Shown: positions 34,099-45,868, counted from the stretch's first letter. The stretch is DNA of 64,000 nucleotides from Phytophthora quininea (GCA_011947345.1 JAAVTG010000112.1:248001-312000); one strand, 5' to 3'. Numbers and translations: made by a program. Notes: a model not told the origin generated them from the letters alone.

Positions 34099-34689
34099 TC
34101 ATAACTCGCTTGGGCTATCGTTCGCCTCCAAGCCAATTGCTATATCCCTCACCTGTTCGTCTAACTGGCGACAAAGCAAACGCTTGAAGCTCCTGCCCTT
34201 TTGCCTCTGCAGCTCTATGAGCCTCCGAAGTCTGGCGTTGTCGCTTCTCGCTTGCTTCAGTAGAAAAAGTTGACGAGCGGCGATGTATTTCCAGGGATGC
34301 TGTGGATTGTTTGCGGTTTGGACCTTGTGCGATGACATCGACTTAAAAGTGTCGAGTTCACGTGTCAACGTCTCAACCACTTTGCGAAGGTCTTCAATCT
34401 GCATTTTGCAGGATACTCGCTTCTTGCGGGCTTGAGGTCGAATTGGTGAAGGAGGGTGACTTTTGAGTTGGCCGGGGAGCTCGACGATAAGTTCCTTGCT
34501 TGTATCGAGATCCCCAACGATGTCTGCTATGTCTTCCCAGCCAAACTCAAAGGCGTTTTCCCGGTCTGGCGATTGGAGAATATCCTTGTCCTTGGCCAAG
34601 TCGGTGTCGATCGTCTCAAATGAGGCCAAGTCGAGGTAGGTTGACCCGAGGGTGTTGCTTTCGTTGATGTCGAGTTTTGCTGCACTCAT
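34099..34689 (-). pseudogene. M96/START-like family, second cluster, member F (first exon only)
   Basis: ATG 34689 opens an undamaged exon 1: an acidic region (FGWEDIADIVGDLD), a basic coil KKRVSCKMQIEDLRKVVETL and a helix WKYIAARQLFLLKQARSDNA, ending at LDEQ with a GTGAGG donor near 34135. The region that should hold exons 2-3 is occupied by the 3' end of member E on the other strand. It is therefore an orphan first exon; read through, it would end at 34099. Confidence 0.55.
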
Positions 34690-34951
34690 GGCGATCGAAA
34701 AACAAAATGAAAACTGCAGGAGTCCAGCATAGCGGTGGTGCCGACAGCGAAAACTTCTCGCCAGGGGTTGATTACCACGCAAAAGCTTGTCTTCTGGGAA
34801 GATGTGTACATGCAGGTAACGTAATGTGGTGTCCTCCAGTCGCATTTGCGAATCGTCCATATCGGATTACCACACAAAGTCGGGTTTTAGGGTTGCATTG
34901 CATATCAATGAACACAATTACTCGGACTGACTTCGTTCCAGCTACCTACGA

Positions 34952-36372
34952 TCAATTCGACCCGTTCGCAAAGTCAAACAGGAAGTTCTCAATCTGCTGT
35001 CTGCTGAACGATACTTTGGTCGCCCAACCGTCAACTGCCGTGGCTACAAGAGACGACCACCGACCCTGCACAGCACTCTCACTTGCATCAACGTATTTCG
35101 CCGTCGAAACCAGATTTTCGATCACGGCCGTCTCCTGTCCGGACGCAAGCGGTTCACCGGCCTTCACAATAAATATCATGGTCTCACGGAATTTCATCCC
35201 GGCCGCCCTTGACTCTCCTGTCATTGGCTCTACAATTATGCGACTGATGAACACAGTTCGGTCCTCTTCGTCGTATCTCTGGGTTAATCGCTGCTCCGTG
35301 ACGTGCGAAGCCAATCCCTTTCCAGCGCACGTGAACGTAATGCAGCATCGACTCGTATTTCCCGCGCCATTAAACTCCTGAATCTCAATGAACACATTAG
35401 AGATAAAGCTTTAAACACCAATGACACTTTGGGAAATATTTACCTCAGAGCAAATATGTCGTCGTCCGTCTTGAATTCTGCGGCCTTGCAGAAACTTCCA
35501 CACCGCATTCTTCGTTTGTTTGAAGTCAAACGGAACGAGGTTCTTGTCCAGAATCTCGACGAATGTATCGCCGTCCGCTGCATCTCGATAAACGAGTCGC
35601 TTTCGACCAGGACAAGGAACTTCTGCCATTCCTTTGCTCGCATAAACCTTGTCAAGATTTGCGTAGATCTCGTCGATACCGAGCGACAATTCATCGAAAA
35701 CCTTTGGTCACTGCGCTTCTGCAGCTTGACGTCGCGAGGGTTATCCATCATCTACAGAGATTACAAGCACACAAATTAATCCCTGGATGTATTGTTCAGC
35801 CCATTGTGAACTTACCTCGTTGTCGATTCGGCGACGGAACATTCTCCTGGTATTGCGACTTGAGCGTCTTTCGATCGCGACCAGAGCTTTCAGTGCCGCA
35901 TTCTCCTTCTCCGCCTCGGATAGAAGCAGCAACTGCCGGACAGCAACTCGTTTCCAGAGCGTTTGGGACTGTGCTCGAAAGTTTGGCGATGCTTCCCACG
36001 CCCTCAAACTTTCGAGTCCTCGTGACAACTCCGACACCGTTTGACGCAGTTCGTCGATCTGTTCCTTGCGCGACGTTCGCTGCTTCGGCCTTCGCTCCAC
36101 AGTAGGCGCCTCGGCCTCAACTGGAGCGGGGACTTGAGGTGATAAGCTTGTGATCATTTCCCCATTGTGACGTCCTGGTCAAAGTCCAAGCAGTTGTCGA
36201 GGACATCGATGGGCTCCACGTCGTCTGGGATCTCCAACGAGTGACCGCGTTTGAAGGGCAGTGCCTTGTCTTCAGTGTTGTCCATGAACGCAAGCGCAGC
36301 GTCGACGAAGCTCAGCTCCTCCATCAGAATTGCACCTGTCCGAATCCGAGACAATACTGCACTGCATGCCAT
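34952..36372 (-). CDS. M96/START-like family, second cluster, member G
   Basis: Exon 1 is 36372-35816 (ATG 36324 is equally possible), with a basic coil PKQRTSRKEQIDELRQTVSE and WKRVAVRQLLLLSEAEKENA. Exon 2 is 35751-35444 (SLGIDEIYANLDKVYASKGM; LVPFDFKQTKNAVWKFL). Exon 3 runs from about 35390 to 34952 (LTQRYDEEDRTVFISRIIVE; MKFRETMIFIVKAGEPLAS). Frame breaks near 36168 (GGGG) and 35693 (TTTT) are homopolymer deficits; a third, near 35468, needs two bases or one fewer. The complete START-like order is preserved, so this may be a working gene. Confidence 0.6.
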
Positions 36373-36463
36373 GTGGATTTTGAACGTGATTACCTCTTAG
36401 AAAAAATCGGAGCCATCCGTAAACAAGTTTTGTACGTCTTACCCATTTATTTACCCATTTCCA

Positions 36464-36925
36464 ATGGGGCTGCTGTATCTGCTGACGGCGATGGCGTCTT
36501 GGCTCGCGTGGACGCTGGCGTCGCTGGCGCTGGAACTCGCCCCGTTGGCTGCGCTGCTATGCGTCGTCATTGCCATCCTGCTGGTGTCCGCCATGACGGC
36601 GCAGGCGCTGGAGCACGGCGTGCTGCTGTCGCTGCACCGCTCCAAGTGGCATAAGGCCAGCAGCTACGGAGACCTGCGACGAGACTTCTATCGCGGCTAC
36701 TGGCTGCTGACACTGCTGTACGTGGTAAGCTCCTGGCTCTGGCTCTACTTCACCGAGCGGACCAACGTGCTCTACGGCGCAGTCTTCTGCGCGTTGTGGT
36801 GGGGGCTGCAGCTGGCCATGGTGCTCGCACTCACCCCTTCGAACAAGTGCTCCACAAGGTCAAGACTACTGTCATCAATTGAAGAACATGACGCACACAA
36901 TAGAACACGGATTGCAGCCCAGTAA
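36464..36925 (+). CDS. Small multi-pass membrane protein, unknown
   Basis: 153 aa from ATG 36464. Hydrophobic stretches at about residues 3-25, 28-48, 85-100 and 103-122 indicate four membrane helices. Between the second and third lies a polar loop with HRSKWHKASSYGDLRRDFYR. A charged tail follows. I do not recognise the family. Its stop converges with the stop of the next gene at 36950. Confidence 0.5.
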   Translation: MGLLYLLTAMASWLAWTLASLALELAPLAALLCVVIAILLVSAMTAQALEHGVLLSLHRSKWHKASSYGDLRRDFYRGYWLLTLLYVVSSWLWLYFTERTNVLYGAVFCALWWGLQLAMVLALTPSNKCSTRSRLLSSIEEHDAHNRTRIAAQ

Positions 36926-36949
36926 ACGCCAAAGATACTACAGCAGCCG

Positions 36950-37450
36950 TCAAACATCAAGCTGGCGACCGTATTGTCCATTATTTTGCTCCGATGACGT
37001 CTCCGATGACGTCTCTGGCTGTATCACCAATGCAGACGCCTCGGAAGATTTCTGCTCTTGCTGCTCTGTGTTTTGTGTCGTTGCTACGGCCAGCGCAGCC
37101 TGTTGCTGCTCCGTCTTGAGTGTCTGCTTGGCTTGCTCTGCAGCCTCTTGGATCTGCAGCTTTTGGAACTGCTCGAACGAGAGCTGGTCCTTCAAAATCT
37201 GCTGCGCCGTGGCCGGCTGCAGCGTCGAGATGGCTGACGCCGGGAAGCCTGCGTCGCTGAGCTGCTGCCGCATGCTGCGCGTGATCATAAAGGCCACGGA
37301 CGCCACCGCGGGGCCGTTGCCCGTGCTGCCCTGGCCGTACCAGACGCGCTCCGCCCACTTGGAGCCGTCGTAGTGCCACTTGTTCACGTAGTAGCGCCCC
37401 AGCAGGTGCCAGCGCTGCGCCTTGGCCTGGAGTCGCCGCAGCGCCGTCAT
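36950..37450 (-). CDS. Hypothetical helical, Gln-rich protein
   Basis: 166 aa from ATG 37450. The N-terminal half is MTALRRLQAKAQRWHLLGRY and then WAERVWYGQGSTGNG, with an amphipathic, basic start that could be mitochondrial targeting. The middle has MRQQLSDAGFPASAIS and LQPATAQQILKDQLSF. The last 60 residues are Gln/Ala/Glu/Ser-rich (QAKQTLKTEQQQAALAVATT). No domain recognised. Codon use and length suggest a real gene. Confidence 0.5.
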   Translation of the reverse strand: MTALRRLQAKAQRWHLLGRYYVNKWHYDGSKWAERVWYGQGSTGNGPAVASVAFMITRSMRQQLSDAGFPASAISTLQPATAQQILKDQLSFEQFQKLQIQEAAEQAKQTLKTEQQQAALAVATTQNTEQQEQKSSEASALVIQPETSSETSSEQNNGQYGRQLDV

Positions 37451-38045
37451 GTCCACAAGATTGATACGCGATTCCAGTTGGCGAGGGTGGATCGTCCGCC
37501 ACGGATGTGAAGGAAACTATTGTTAACATCCCTCTGAACAAGAATGTGGACTCGACGCGAAAGCAACTTGTAGAGATTGGACTGACGACTACACAATCGA
37601 TGCGCTTCAAAAATCAGAGAGGCACTTTCGCAAGCAAAGCGCTTGTGATGCCCGGCTACAGTAGAGGTCGAGGGCTCTCCTACGCCATGTCTTGAAGGAG
37701 TTGCTGCTGCTGTCCAGACACATTTGCATCACGCAGTAACGAATGGCTATGCAGTTTCTCGCTCCGCTTGGTACGTGCTTGCGAGAGCGTCACTCGGTGC
37801 CGAAATCGCTTGGCAAATTGCCCATTTGGCCTCAATTGCCGTCCTTTCTCTGGCCTGACCTAGTCGCTAATGCCAGTTCGCTGCGCTCTGATTGGCAGAT
37901 ACCCCTTGGCGCAGCCGCCTAGAGCCAGTACGCCGGCACGGAAAGACACTCGAAAAGTTGCCTTTCCAGGGGAGAGCGAGGCTCACTCTGGAATCGGGTC
38001 TCTCCATACAAAACCCTCACAGTCCGTGCACTGTACCAAACAGGT
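37451..38045. other. Intergenic, upstream of HECT ligase
   Basis: About 595 bp, divergent promoter space for genes at 37450 (minus) and 38046 (plus). Only short open frames; nothing else seen. Confidence 0.45.
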
Positions 38046-40446
38046 ATGACGGCCATCTTCGGGCAGGAGCTGAGTTCCGGCATGGCGGCGCTCGTGTACA
38101 TCTTCCTGGTGCTGGCGCTGGTGGTGCTCTGCGGGTCGATCTGGTACTACTGGAGCTACGCGCGCAAGATCGAGCGGTTCTTACAGCGGGACAACGAGAA
38201 CAACAACATGATGCGTCATCACCTGGTCGACAGCTTCCTGCAGCGCGGCGAGGAGGAATGGCCGTGCTCCATCTGCTTCCACGACAACCACCCGGACAAG
38301 ACGAGCTGTGTCATGTGCGGCACGCCCCGCATCGTAACGGCGACAACGCCCTCGATGGCCAGAGCTTCCGGTATTAGCAAACAAGACTTTAGTCAAAGTA
38401 TGCTCAACCAGCAGAGTCGCGTGCGCAGTTTCCACGTGCGAAGGCTCAAGCAAATGGACCTGACCTCTCGTCAAAAGGCGGCGGTGCGACGTCATCTCTG
38501 GAAGAGGAAGAAAGGCAAGGACGGCATCATGCGTTGGGTCCGGATCGACGCCAAGGAAGCTGATGACGACACCAAGAACAAGTCTAATCGAGGTACTAAT
38601 GGCGGCTACAGTGAATTGGGAACGCCACAGAACGGCACGGCCATTCTAGGCTCGCCTATGCAGAGAGCTAGCAGCAGAGTCTCATCCACCTCGAGCTTGC
38701 AGCAGGACAATGAAAACATCGCCTTGGCGTTGAGGGATTTCGGCGTTGAAGAGACCGAAGGAAGACACCCGGACAGTTCGTTTTTATCGGCAAACAACGA
38801 TTTGGGACGACCGTCTTTCCAACCACTACGTGCGACGGCGTTGAAGAGATTGGAAGAGGCTGAAGAACGCCCGACCATGGCGTTTTACTCGCAGCAGAAC
38901 CCATTCAACCCGGCGAATAGCGGGATCAATCCGTTCAGTTCGTCAGGAACGAACCAGTTCTCGGGGAGTACTGTAAATCCGTTCGCGAGCTCGCGAGCGC
39001 TAGCGAGTTCGCGCGGATTGAAACTCATCGATGAAGACAGAGAGGGAACGATGGGGAGGCCCCGTGCCGGAGATCGGCATTGGAGAAGACCGCCGGTTCC
39101 AACAGGACAATGATACAGCGCTCTCGAATGTGTCGACAGGCTACGTGCGACACGAAGACGGCGCTGGAGGCTACGAGTGGACTCCTGCGGGGACGATCAT
39201 CGCCTTCTCGGAAACGAGTCGTCGGTTGGAGTGCGAGGACGATCTCGAGGAGATCGCGTCGCTGACTTTCCACGATAAGAACCGCTGGTTCCTAGAGCAA
39301 GTCCAGAAGCGCTGGCGCAGCTACGAAGAAGGACACATCCAGTTTGTCGTACGACGTGAGCACGTGGTAAGTGACTCGCTCGAGCAGATGCTGAAATGTC
39401 CTCCCAGTCGTTTCTGGGAGCGTCTGCGCATTTACTTTGAGAACGAGCCCGGCCTTGATGCTGGCGGATTGATCCGCGAGTGGTACGAAATCCTGAGCGA
39501 TTCCTTGTTCAACGACGACTTTGGCCTCTTCATTTCCACCAAAGGTGAGAACATGGGCTACTGGATCAACCCGGCGTCTGCGTCGAAAGTCCCGAACCAC
39601 TTGGAGTACTTTGAGTTCATTGGCCGTCTGTTAGCCAAGGCGCTGATCGAGGGCTACAACATGAAGATGTCCTTGGCGCTGCCGCTCATCAAACACATTC
39701 TTGGTGTGCCCATCTCGTTTTCAGACCTGGAATTCCTCGACGAAGACCTGTACAAAAACGCCAAGTGGATGAAGCAGAATGACCATGCAGAGCTGCTAGC
39801 AATCGACTTTACCGTGCAGGTGATCACCTCGGAGGGGAAATCGCACACGGTCGAGCTGGTCCCTGGCGGCGCTGAGCGAGACGTCACTGACGAGAACAAG
39901 AAGGAGTATCTCGAACTGTTGCTTAAGCACTATATGTTTGAGAGCATTTCCGAGCAGCTCGGGGCTCTTCTCATGGGCTTCTACGATGTCATGCCGCAGT
40001 TCCTTGTGACTGTGTTCGACTACCAAGAGTTCGACTTGCTCCTTTCAGGAGTGCCGGACCTGGACGTCAACGACTGGCACACACACAGCGAAGTGCGCTG
40101 GATCAAGCTGGAAAAGCCCACCCCGGTGGAGATGCGTGTCTTGAACTGGTTCTGGGAAGCCATGACGGAGTTTTCGAGTGAAGAACGCGCAAGGCTGCTG
40201 CAATTTGCCACCGGAACGTCTCGTGTACCGGTGCAGGGCTTCAAGGCATTGATGAGCAGCGATGGTCGTGTGCGGAGGTTTACCATCCAGTTCGTCCAAC
40301 GTGGACCACCTCCTACGGGCCTGATGCCCAAGGGCCACACGTGCTTTAACCGCATCGACTTGCCGCTTTACCATACGAAAGAAGAGATGGTCAACTACCT
40401 CACGCTCGTTATGAACATGGAGATTTCGGGCTTCTGGATGGAGTAA
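38046..40446 (+). CDS. HECT-type E3 ubiquitin ligase with TM helix and RanBP2 zinc finger
   Basis: ATG 38046 leads to one membrane helix (about residues 10-40, ALVYIFLVLALVVLCGSIWY), then a RanBP2-type zinc finger WPCSICFHDNHPDKTSCVMC (about 75-95), a low-complexity linker with repeated NPF motifs (QNPFNPANSGINPFSSSG), and a C-terminal HECT domain. HECT landmarks: FENEPGLDAGGLIREWYEIL, FEFIGRLLAKALIEG, and the catalytic-cysteine segment KGHTCFNRIDLPLY near the end. The frame breaks once near 39063 at CCCC; dropping one base gives 2400 nt (799 aa). HECT ligases take ubiquitin from an E2 onto the cysteine and pass it to substrate. The N-terminal helix suggests anchoring to an internal membrane. 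Confidence 0.87.
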
Positions 40447-40549
40447 AGTGCCATCCACGCTCTTGTCTGTTCGTGTTGTCGTTCGTCATGTGGAGAAGGC
40501 GATTGGGATTAAATATAATGTCTTTCATGTTAATCCTGTTCTGAGTTGT

Positions 40550-42269
40550 TTACTTGTGTACAGCAAAGCAGTTCGGGGTCATCTGGATCGTGGTCTCCAC
40601 GTCACTGTAGCGCAGCAAAAACTTACTGCAGATCTCGTCCGTGTGGTGGCCGCCGTCCATCATACGTAGCACGTCTTTCTCCAGTTGGTTGCTTTTGTTT
40701 GGCATGCCGCGCATCGAAGACGGCGCGTTCCCGACGCCGTTCGAACCCTCTCGAATGTTGTTTCCGCCTCCATTTGCCACCCCGCAGCGTTTCCTGCTTG
40801 AATCGGTTGAGATGAAGTAGCGATCGGGTTCATCCCAGTCATCATAGGCGAGTTGGTCGACACTGAGTACGGCCTGCCCTTCTGTTGTCCACCTTGCTGT
40901 CCAGGCTGTTGTTGGTGCTGATTCTGTTGCTGCTGTGGCGGACTGGAGCCCGCCAAGCTACGATCAATGCAGATCGGGTACCGATGGACGCGTCGTAGGA
41001 AGCCGTGGATCAGCCCAAACGTGATGAAGCGACGCACGTCAATGAGCGCAAGCGATTCAGCGTAAACGACACAGAAGTCGCTCATGCGCAGGCTAGGCTG
41101 GACGGAGCAGTAGAGCGCGAAAATCCGCGCAAATGACGGCGGCGTTTGCCCGGACTTTGCGATATACACGGCGCACTCGGCTTGCAACTTGGGATCGTTG
41201 GCCAGCACTGCGATTTTAGGCGTATTGGCGTAGATATTGGAGTGGAGGAAAATGTCGATCAGCGTGACACAGCCGTAGTACAGAAGCTGGCGAACACACT
41301 TCCTCACGATCGCAATCTCCACATCCGCCTCCAGGCTAATACGCTTCACATAGCGAACGCCATCAATGAACGGGACAATCTGCTGCAACGCCAAATCCCA
41401 TTCGGCTGTTGCATCATCGTCAGTAAAAAAAAATAGTTGCTGGGGATTAAAGAATAATTACGCACCACTATTCTCGAGCAAACCACGCAGATCCCGGATC
41501 GCGACTGGTACTTGATACTCAAACACGGGCGCTGGGTCCTGTAAGGTGGGGAAGAGCTTGAGGTTGATGATGTTGGCCGTGTCAACTGGAATTGTGCACT
41601 CCCGTGCACCGTCAGATCGCGTAGAATCTGCGGTAAAACAGTCCCTAGCAGCTCCTTCTTCTCTGGATTGTATAAGAAGCCGCTCTCCTTCTCCATCCCC
41701 TCCACCAAAGCACCCAGCTGCATAAAAACAATCACAATAAGTAAACCTCCAATACCTCAGTCATTTCAACACTCTAACAACCTTCCGAAGAATTGGACGG
41801 TACGGCGCCGTCTCAACATGCTCATCGAACACAAAACCTGGAAAACAGCACAGCAAGTAAATAAAAATCATAATAACAAATACCTACAACACCCAACTCA
41901 CCAATATTGAACAGCAGTGCATTGCGATGATACTTGTCGTCCTCAATGCACACCGGATAGCCCACGATCTTCATCTGCTGCGCACGAACTACACGATCCA
42001 ATTAATTTTATATATAACAATGTATCATATATAGTAAAGTGAGTACCAGTGATGATCTTCCCGCACAGCGCCTTGTCAATAATGATGTATCCCGAGACAC
42101 TATCGAAAACTTCGTTGCTCAGCACACTACAGCCACAAAACCGCCATTAGAACATTATAAAAAATAAGTACACATTATACAGACATCCCACGCACTTCTC
42201 CGGTGCCTGGAAGAGGATCACAGGCCCCGCCACGTTGTCAAACTCGCTGTAGAAGAGTCCCTTGATCAT
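40550..42269 (-). CDS. NPRL2-like GATOR1 (SEACIT) subunit
   Basis: Six exons: 42269-42196, 42126-42047, 41988-41902, 41837-41756, 41717-41466 and 41405-40550. They add to 1431 nt; three one-base deficits (near 41763 AAA, 41603 GGG, 40776 GGGG) bring it to 1434 (477 aa). N-terminus [20 protein letters not shown] (longin-like), then [27 protein letters not shown], and the winged-helix part [35 protein letters not shown] and [17 protein letters not shown]. This is the order of NPR2/NPRL2. An inserted Gln-rich linker ([14 protein letters not shown]) is lineage-specific. In yeast and animals, with NPRL3 and DEPDC5, it acts as GAP for Rag GTPases and dampens TORC1 when amino acids are low. Confidence 0.9.
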
Positions 42270-42382
42270 GTTGGACTCGATTTTTCCACTTTGGGTACAA
42301 TTGCCCAAAAACAAAAAATGGGGAACTATTATCAGCCAATCACGTCTGAGTCCATCATAACGGAGACTGTAAAGCGCGGCGA
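42270..42382. promoter_or_regulatory. Short bidirectional promoter with a CCAAT box
   Basis: Only 113 bp separates ATG 42269 (NPRL2, minus) from ATG 42383 (RING protein, plus). It contains CCAATCA at 42336-42342, an NF-Y-type box. A shared promoter is inferred from geometry. Confidence 0.4.
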
Positions 42383-43329
42383 ATGGATGCACGGACGGTG
42401 ACGGTCAAGCTGGCGGAGCTCTCGGAGCATTTGGGCTGCGCTCTGTGCCACGGCATTCTCAGGGATGCGCACACCATCCCAGACTGTCTACACTCGTGTA
42501 CGTTGTGCCTAAATTACGTGTATTACTGTTGAAAATTGATGTTTTGTGTTGTTTTAGTCTGCAAGAGCTGCATTTCGCGCCATTTCCTGGTGAAAGGTAG
42601 TCGCAATTGCCCCAAATGCAACAAACTGCTGAGTCCACGACCCATCGCGACGTTAATGTGGGAACATGCTACCATTTTATGTATTGTTAGGATAAAAAAT
42701 ATGTACTATTTTCTTATTGTTTGCCGTTCAGATCGGACAAGAAGCTGCAGGACATTGTGGACCGCATTTTCCCAGAGTTTAAGATCCAGGAGGCAATAGC
42801 CGAAGAGGAGTTTTACAAGAAGAACAATTTCAAGCTGAAGGAGGGCGTGGAAACAGAACCTACTTCAGTCACCAAGAACAAGAACAATATACAGTCGGTG
42901 AAGAGCTCCACCCCTACCGTAACAAGACAAGTCGCCGTGGAAATGTACCCGCAGCAAACGTACGCAGTTCTTGGATGTGCTTTTAGATATGTTTCTTACA
43001 TGTTTGTTGAGCAGAAATGCGCACGCATTACCCGAGTTGAAATTCCCATTCATGCAGGTGAACGGCAACCTCAAGGTTGGATGGTATTTTTATTTTATTT
43101 TTTCTTGCTGTATGGTGACATTTTATTATTTTACTTAATGCAGATGTCGGAGCTATGCAAGTTGCTTCACAAGCGTCTGCGCTTAGAAGACGGCGTCAAA
43201 GTGGAAATCGCGTGCATGGGCACGACTGTGGGTCCCGAGCTCTCCGCTCTGTTCATTTTGAGGACGATCTGGCAGCATCAGAACCAGCAGGAGCCGCTCA
43301 TCCTGCATTACAGACATTCAACGGCATGA
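42383..43329 (+). CDS. Polycomb-type RING finger protein (PCGF/BMI1-like)
   Basis: Inferred exons: 42383-42497, 42558-42657, 42732-42959, 43058-43075 (18 nt micro-exon) and 43144-43329. RING: CALCHGILRDAHTIPDCLHS, then FCKSCISRHF and CPKCNKLL, followed by SDKKLQDIVDRIFPEF and EEEFYKK, the typical PCGF sequence after the RING. The C-terminal part (MSELCKLLHKRLRLEDGVKV) resembles the ubiquitin-like RAWUL domain. The total is one base short of a multiple of three, with AAA near 42957 the probable site; corrected length 215 aa. PCGF proteins pair with RING1-type E3s in Polycomb complexes; plant relatives are DREG-like ligases. Confidence 0.78.
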
Positions 43330-43399
43330 AACTGCATCGATACCGAGTGTAGCAATGAACCTCGAGATAAATACATGTAATTTTGCCCTTTACTCAAAA

Positions 43400-44239
43400 C
43401 TACGGCATGAGTCGAACGCTTGCGCTGCTCAAACCTCCGCCGTATCCGTTGCCCATCTGCGCAGCTTCCAAACTCGTGAACGACATGATCTCAAAGTCGT
43501 ACATGGCGATCGGAATGTGCTCGATACTCTGCACCGCCGTCAGAATATGCAGCAAGGCGTTCTGCAGTGCCGCTTCCGTCTCTCCAGCACAAAGTTCCCT
43601 CTCCTCTGTCCACAAAATAACAAATAAAAAAGCAAGAATCAGCAAGAATAATACTACAACTACCTAACAAATTTCCGTTCTACCTTGTGAAGCGGCAGGA
43701 GACGACGTGACCGTCACCGGTAGAATCCACTTTTCAAACACCGTCTTCTCCTCATTCGACATGAGTCCAAAGAGTGCTTTCTTCACCTTCCGTTCAAAGA
43801 AAGAGATGGTAATGTAGCCACTGTTAGCTCCTCGGACATTGCTGGCGCCCATGGAGTTTATTGACGGTTGGCCGTAGGGTGTCATGACACTACTTCCTCC
43901 CATCAGGTAGCTGCTGTTGCTGGCCAGACTACCGCCCATCACCACCGTCTCCTCGAACATGCGCACGGCATGGTCCACTTTGCGACTCACATCCCCCACA
44001 GCGCACAAGGCGTACGTGATATTGGGGAAGGCTTGACACGTCGCTTCCGACGGTCGAACGGGGCCAGGAGCTCTTGTGAAGAGAATGGTATGGAGAAGAC
44101 ACGTCACCGCGTCGCCCACGTCCTCACCAGCCACGGGGATCTCGTCCAGAAGGTGCTCCGTCCAGGACACGGCTGAGGCTCCTCCACCGCCGGTGCCAGT
44201 GCCGACGGCGCTCGCTGCGATTCCTGTTGACCCGAGCAT
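43400..44239 (-). CDS. Autophagy-related protein 101 (ATG101)-like
   Basis: Two exons, 44239-43684 and 43605-43400, 762 nt (253 aa), no frame break. Diagnostic parts: AVTCLLHTILFTRAPGPVRP (about residues 41-60), ITYALCAVGDVSRKVDHAV, YITISFFERKVKKALFGLMS, EKTVFEKWILPVTV, and the C-terminal IPIAMYDFEIMSF (HORMA end). In animals and plants ATG101 binds ATG13 through its HORMA domain in the ATG1/ULK complex that starts autophagy. Extra Ser/Gly insertions near residues 115-140 make it longer than the human protein. Confidence 0.8.
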
Positions 44240-44304
44240 ACTGTTTTCTTAGAATATGGGTATTTTTCTGTGTATCCATTTTTTTATACTGTACCCTACG
44301 TGTT

Positions 44305-45380
44305 CTACTTGGTGTTTTCTTGCATTAGAGCAGGATTTCGTTCCAATATAAGCTGAACGAGTTGAGGGTATCCACTGAAGTACGCCATGCCTAGCACTGT
44401 GCAGCCAATGTAGTCCTCTACATCCACATCTGCGCCAGCATCCAGCAATATTCGAATTGGCTCAAGACGGTTGTGCATTGCGGCAATATACGAAGGAGTA
44501 ACGCCCAAATTCGACTGTCGATTGAGATCGGCATGCTCATTCACCAGCACCTGGACAACGTCGTCACGACCTTCTCTTGCGGCGATGTAGAGTGGTGTTT
44601 CCCCAGTTCATTCGGCTCGTCGATCGCAGCACCTTCGTAGAGCAATTCCCGCACCACTTCAGTGTGCCCGTATTCAGCTGCGATCATTAACGCCGTGGAC
44701 TCTCCCGGTCCTTTGGCGTTGATGTCGGACTTGTGAAGCAGCAATAATTGCACGATCTCCAAGTAGCCATGAGAGGCTGCAATCATAAGTGGAACCCACT
44801 TTCCTTTATCCTCTACGTCCACCGAAGCTCCAGCCTCGAGAAGCGCAATGACGATATCCAACGAACCAAGAGCGCATGCCATCCCTAAAGCCGTACTACC
44901 ACCGCGTTCTTGAGCATTGAGATTGGGTTTGTACTTGACGAGAAGCCTCACCGCTTCAACACTGTTGACCCTGGTCGCAACGATCACAGGAGTGTAGCTG
45001 TCTTTGCCAGGTATATTCACATCGGCACCAGCCTCCAGCAGAAGTTGAACCACAGCAAGATGGCCAGCTCCAACGGCCGCTTTTAAAGTCGTGGAACCAT
45101 TCCGTGTTCTCGCATTAACGTTGGCTTTGTGACTCAATAGAAGCCGTACAATGTCGATATAACCTTGATCCGCTGCCACGTGCAGTGGCGTCCAGCCATC
45201 GCGATTTCTCGTTGCCACATTAGCACCGTCTTCAAGAGCTCGCTTTACGTCGACGGCACTTCCTCTCGCACAGGCGTCCAACAACTCGGCGTTTAATCGT
45301 CGTCTGGTCGTCAAATACTGCCACCCCGTGGATGCAACCGCGATAAATATCATCAGACATGCCATCCGAGCCAACGCCAT
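44305..45380 (-). CDS. Ankyrin-repeat protein with N-terminal membrane anchor
   Basis: ATG 45380. Hydrophobic helix at residues 6-22 (MACLMIFIAVASTGWQYL), then about nine ankyrin repeats (examples: DGWTPLHVAADQGYIDIVRL, GSTALGMACALGSLDIVIAL, GESTALMIAAEYGHTEVVRE). The frame breaks once near 44605 at GGGG; corrected length 1077 nt (358 aa). The last repeat ends TVLGMAYFSGYPQLVQLILE. It is paralogous to the gene at 49871-50979. Ankyrin repeats mediate protein binding; the partner is unknown. Confidence 0.75.
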
Positions 45381-45868
45381 GATCAGCGTACTGAGCGTGG
45401 TAAATTATTATGGCAAGTCTGCAGAGAGTTCTGGGCTATGAGGCACGAGTGGTGCCGTCCAATGTTCAGTAGGTACAGTGGCAAGTACTGCCGATAACTC
45501 AGCTAAGGGTGTGAGTTCAACGCACCGATAGCTTCGCGATTAATGGTGTGGTAACCGTGTCCACCGAACTGTAGCAAGATACTATTCGACTAATCTCCGC
45601 TATGAAGCTCTACTGGTTCGACTGTATCTCCATCAAGTGAGCCATTGAACGTTGAGTTCTCCGCCCGAGCTTGCTGGGTTTGCTCGTCACCGGCGGCTGC
45701 GAATCATGGGGCGTGCATCCAGAACCATTGCAGAAGAGTAGAACAAGCAGGAGGAATCCAACCGAATGCGATCCCCAGCTCGGGTTCCGGCCGGCATCAC
45801 CAGTTTCTTGTTTCATTTCCTGATCGACAGCCTCCCGCTCACATCGCATTCAAGTGTCTTCGAGAGCC
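45381..45868. other. Intergenic, divergent promoters
   Basis: About 490 bp between divergent genes at 45380 (minus) and 45869 (plus). A minus-strand open frame (45610-45849) with a hydrophobic stretch is probably spurious. No other signal. Confidence 0.4.

Noticed and set aside
34677..35381. 234-codon plus-strand open frame
   Set aside because: Antisense of the START-like member G exon 3 and spacer; the minus strand carries the conserved motifs.
35563..36105. 180-codon plus-strand open frame
   Set aside because: Antisense of member G exons 1-2.
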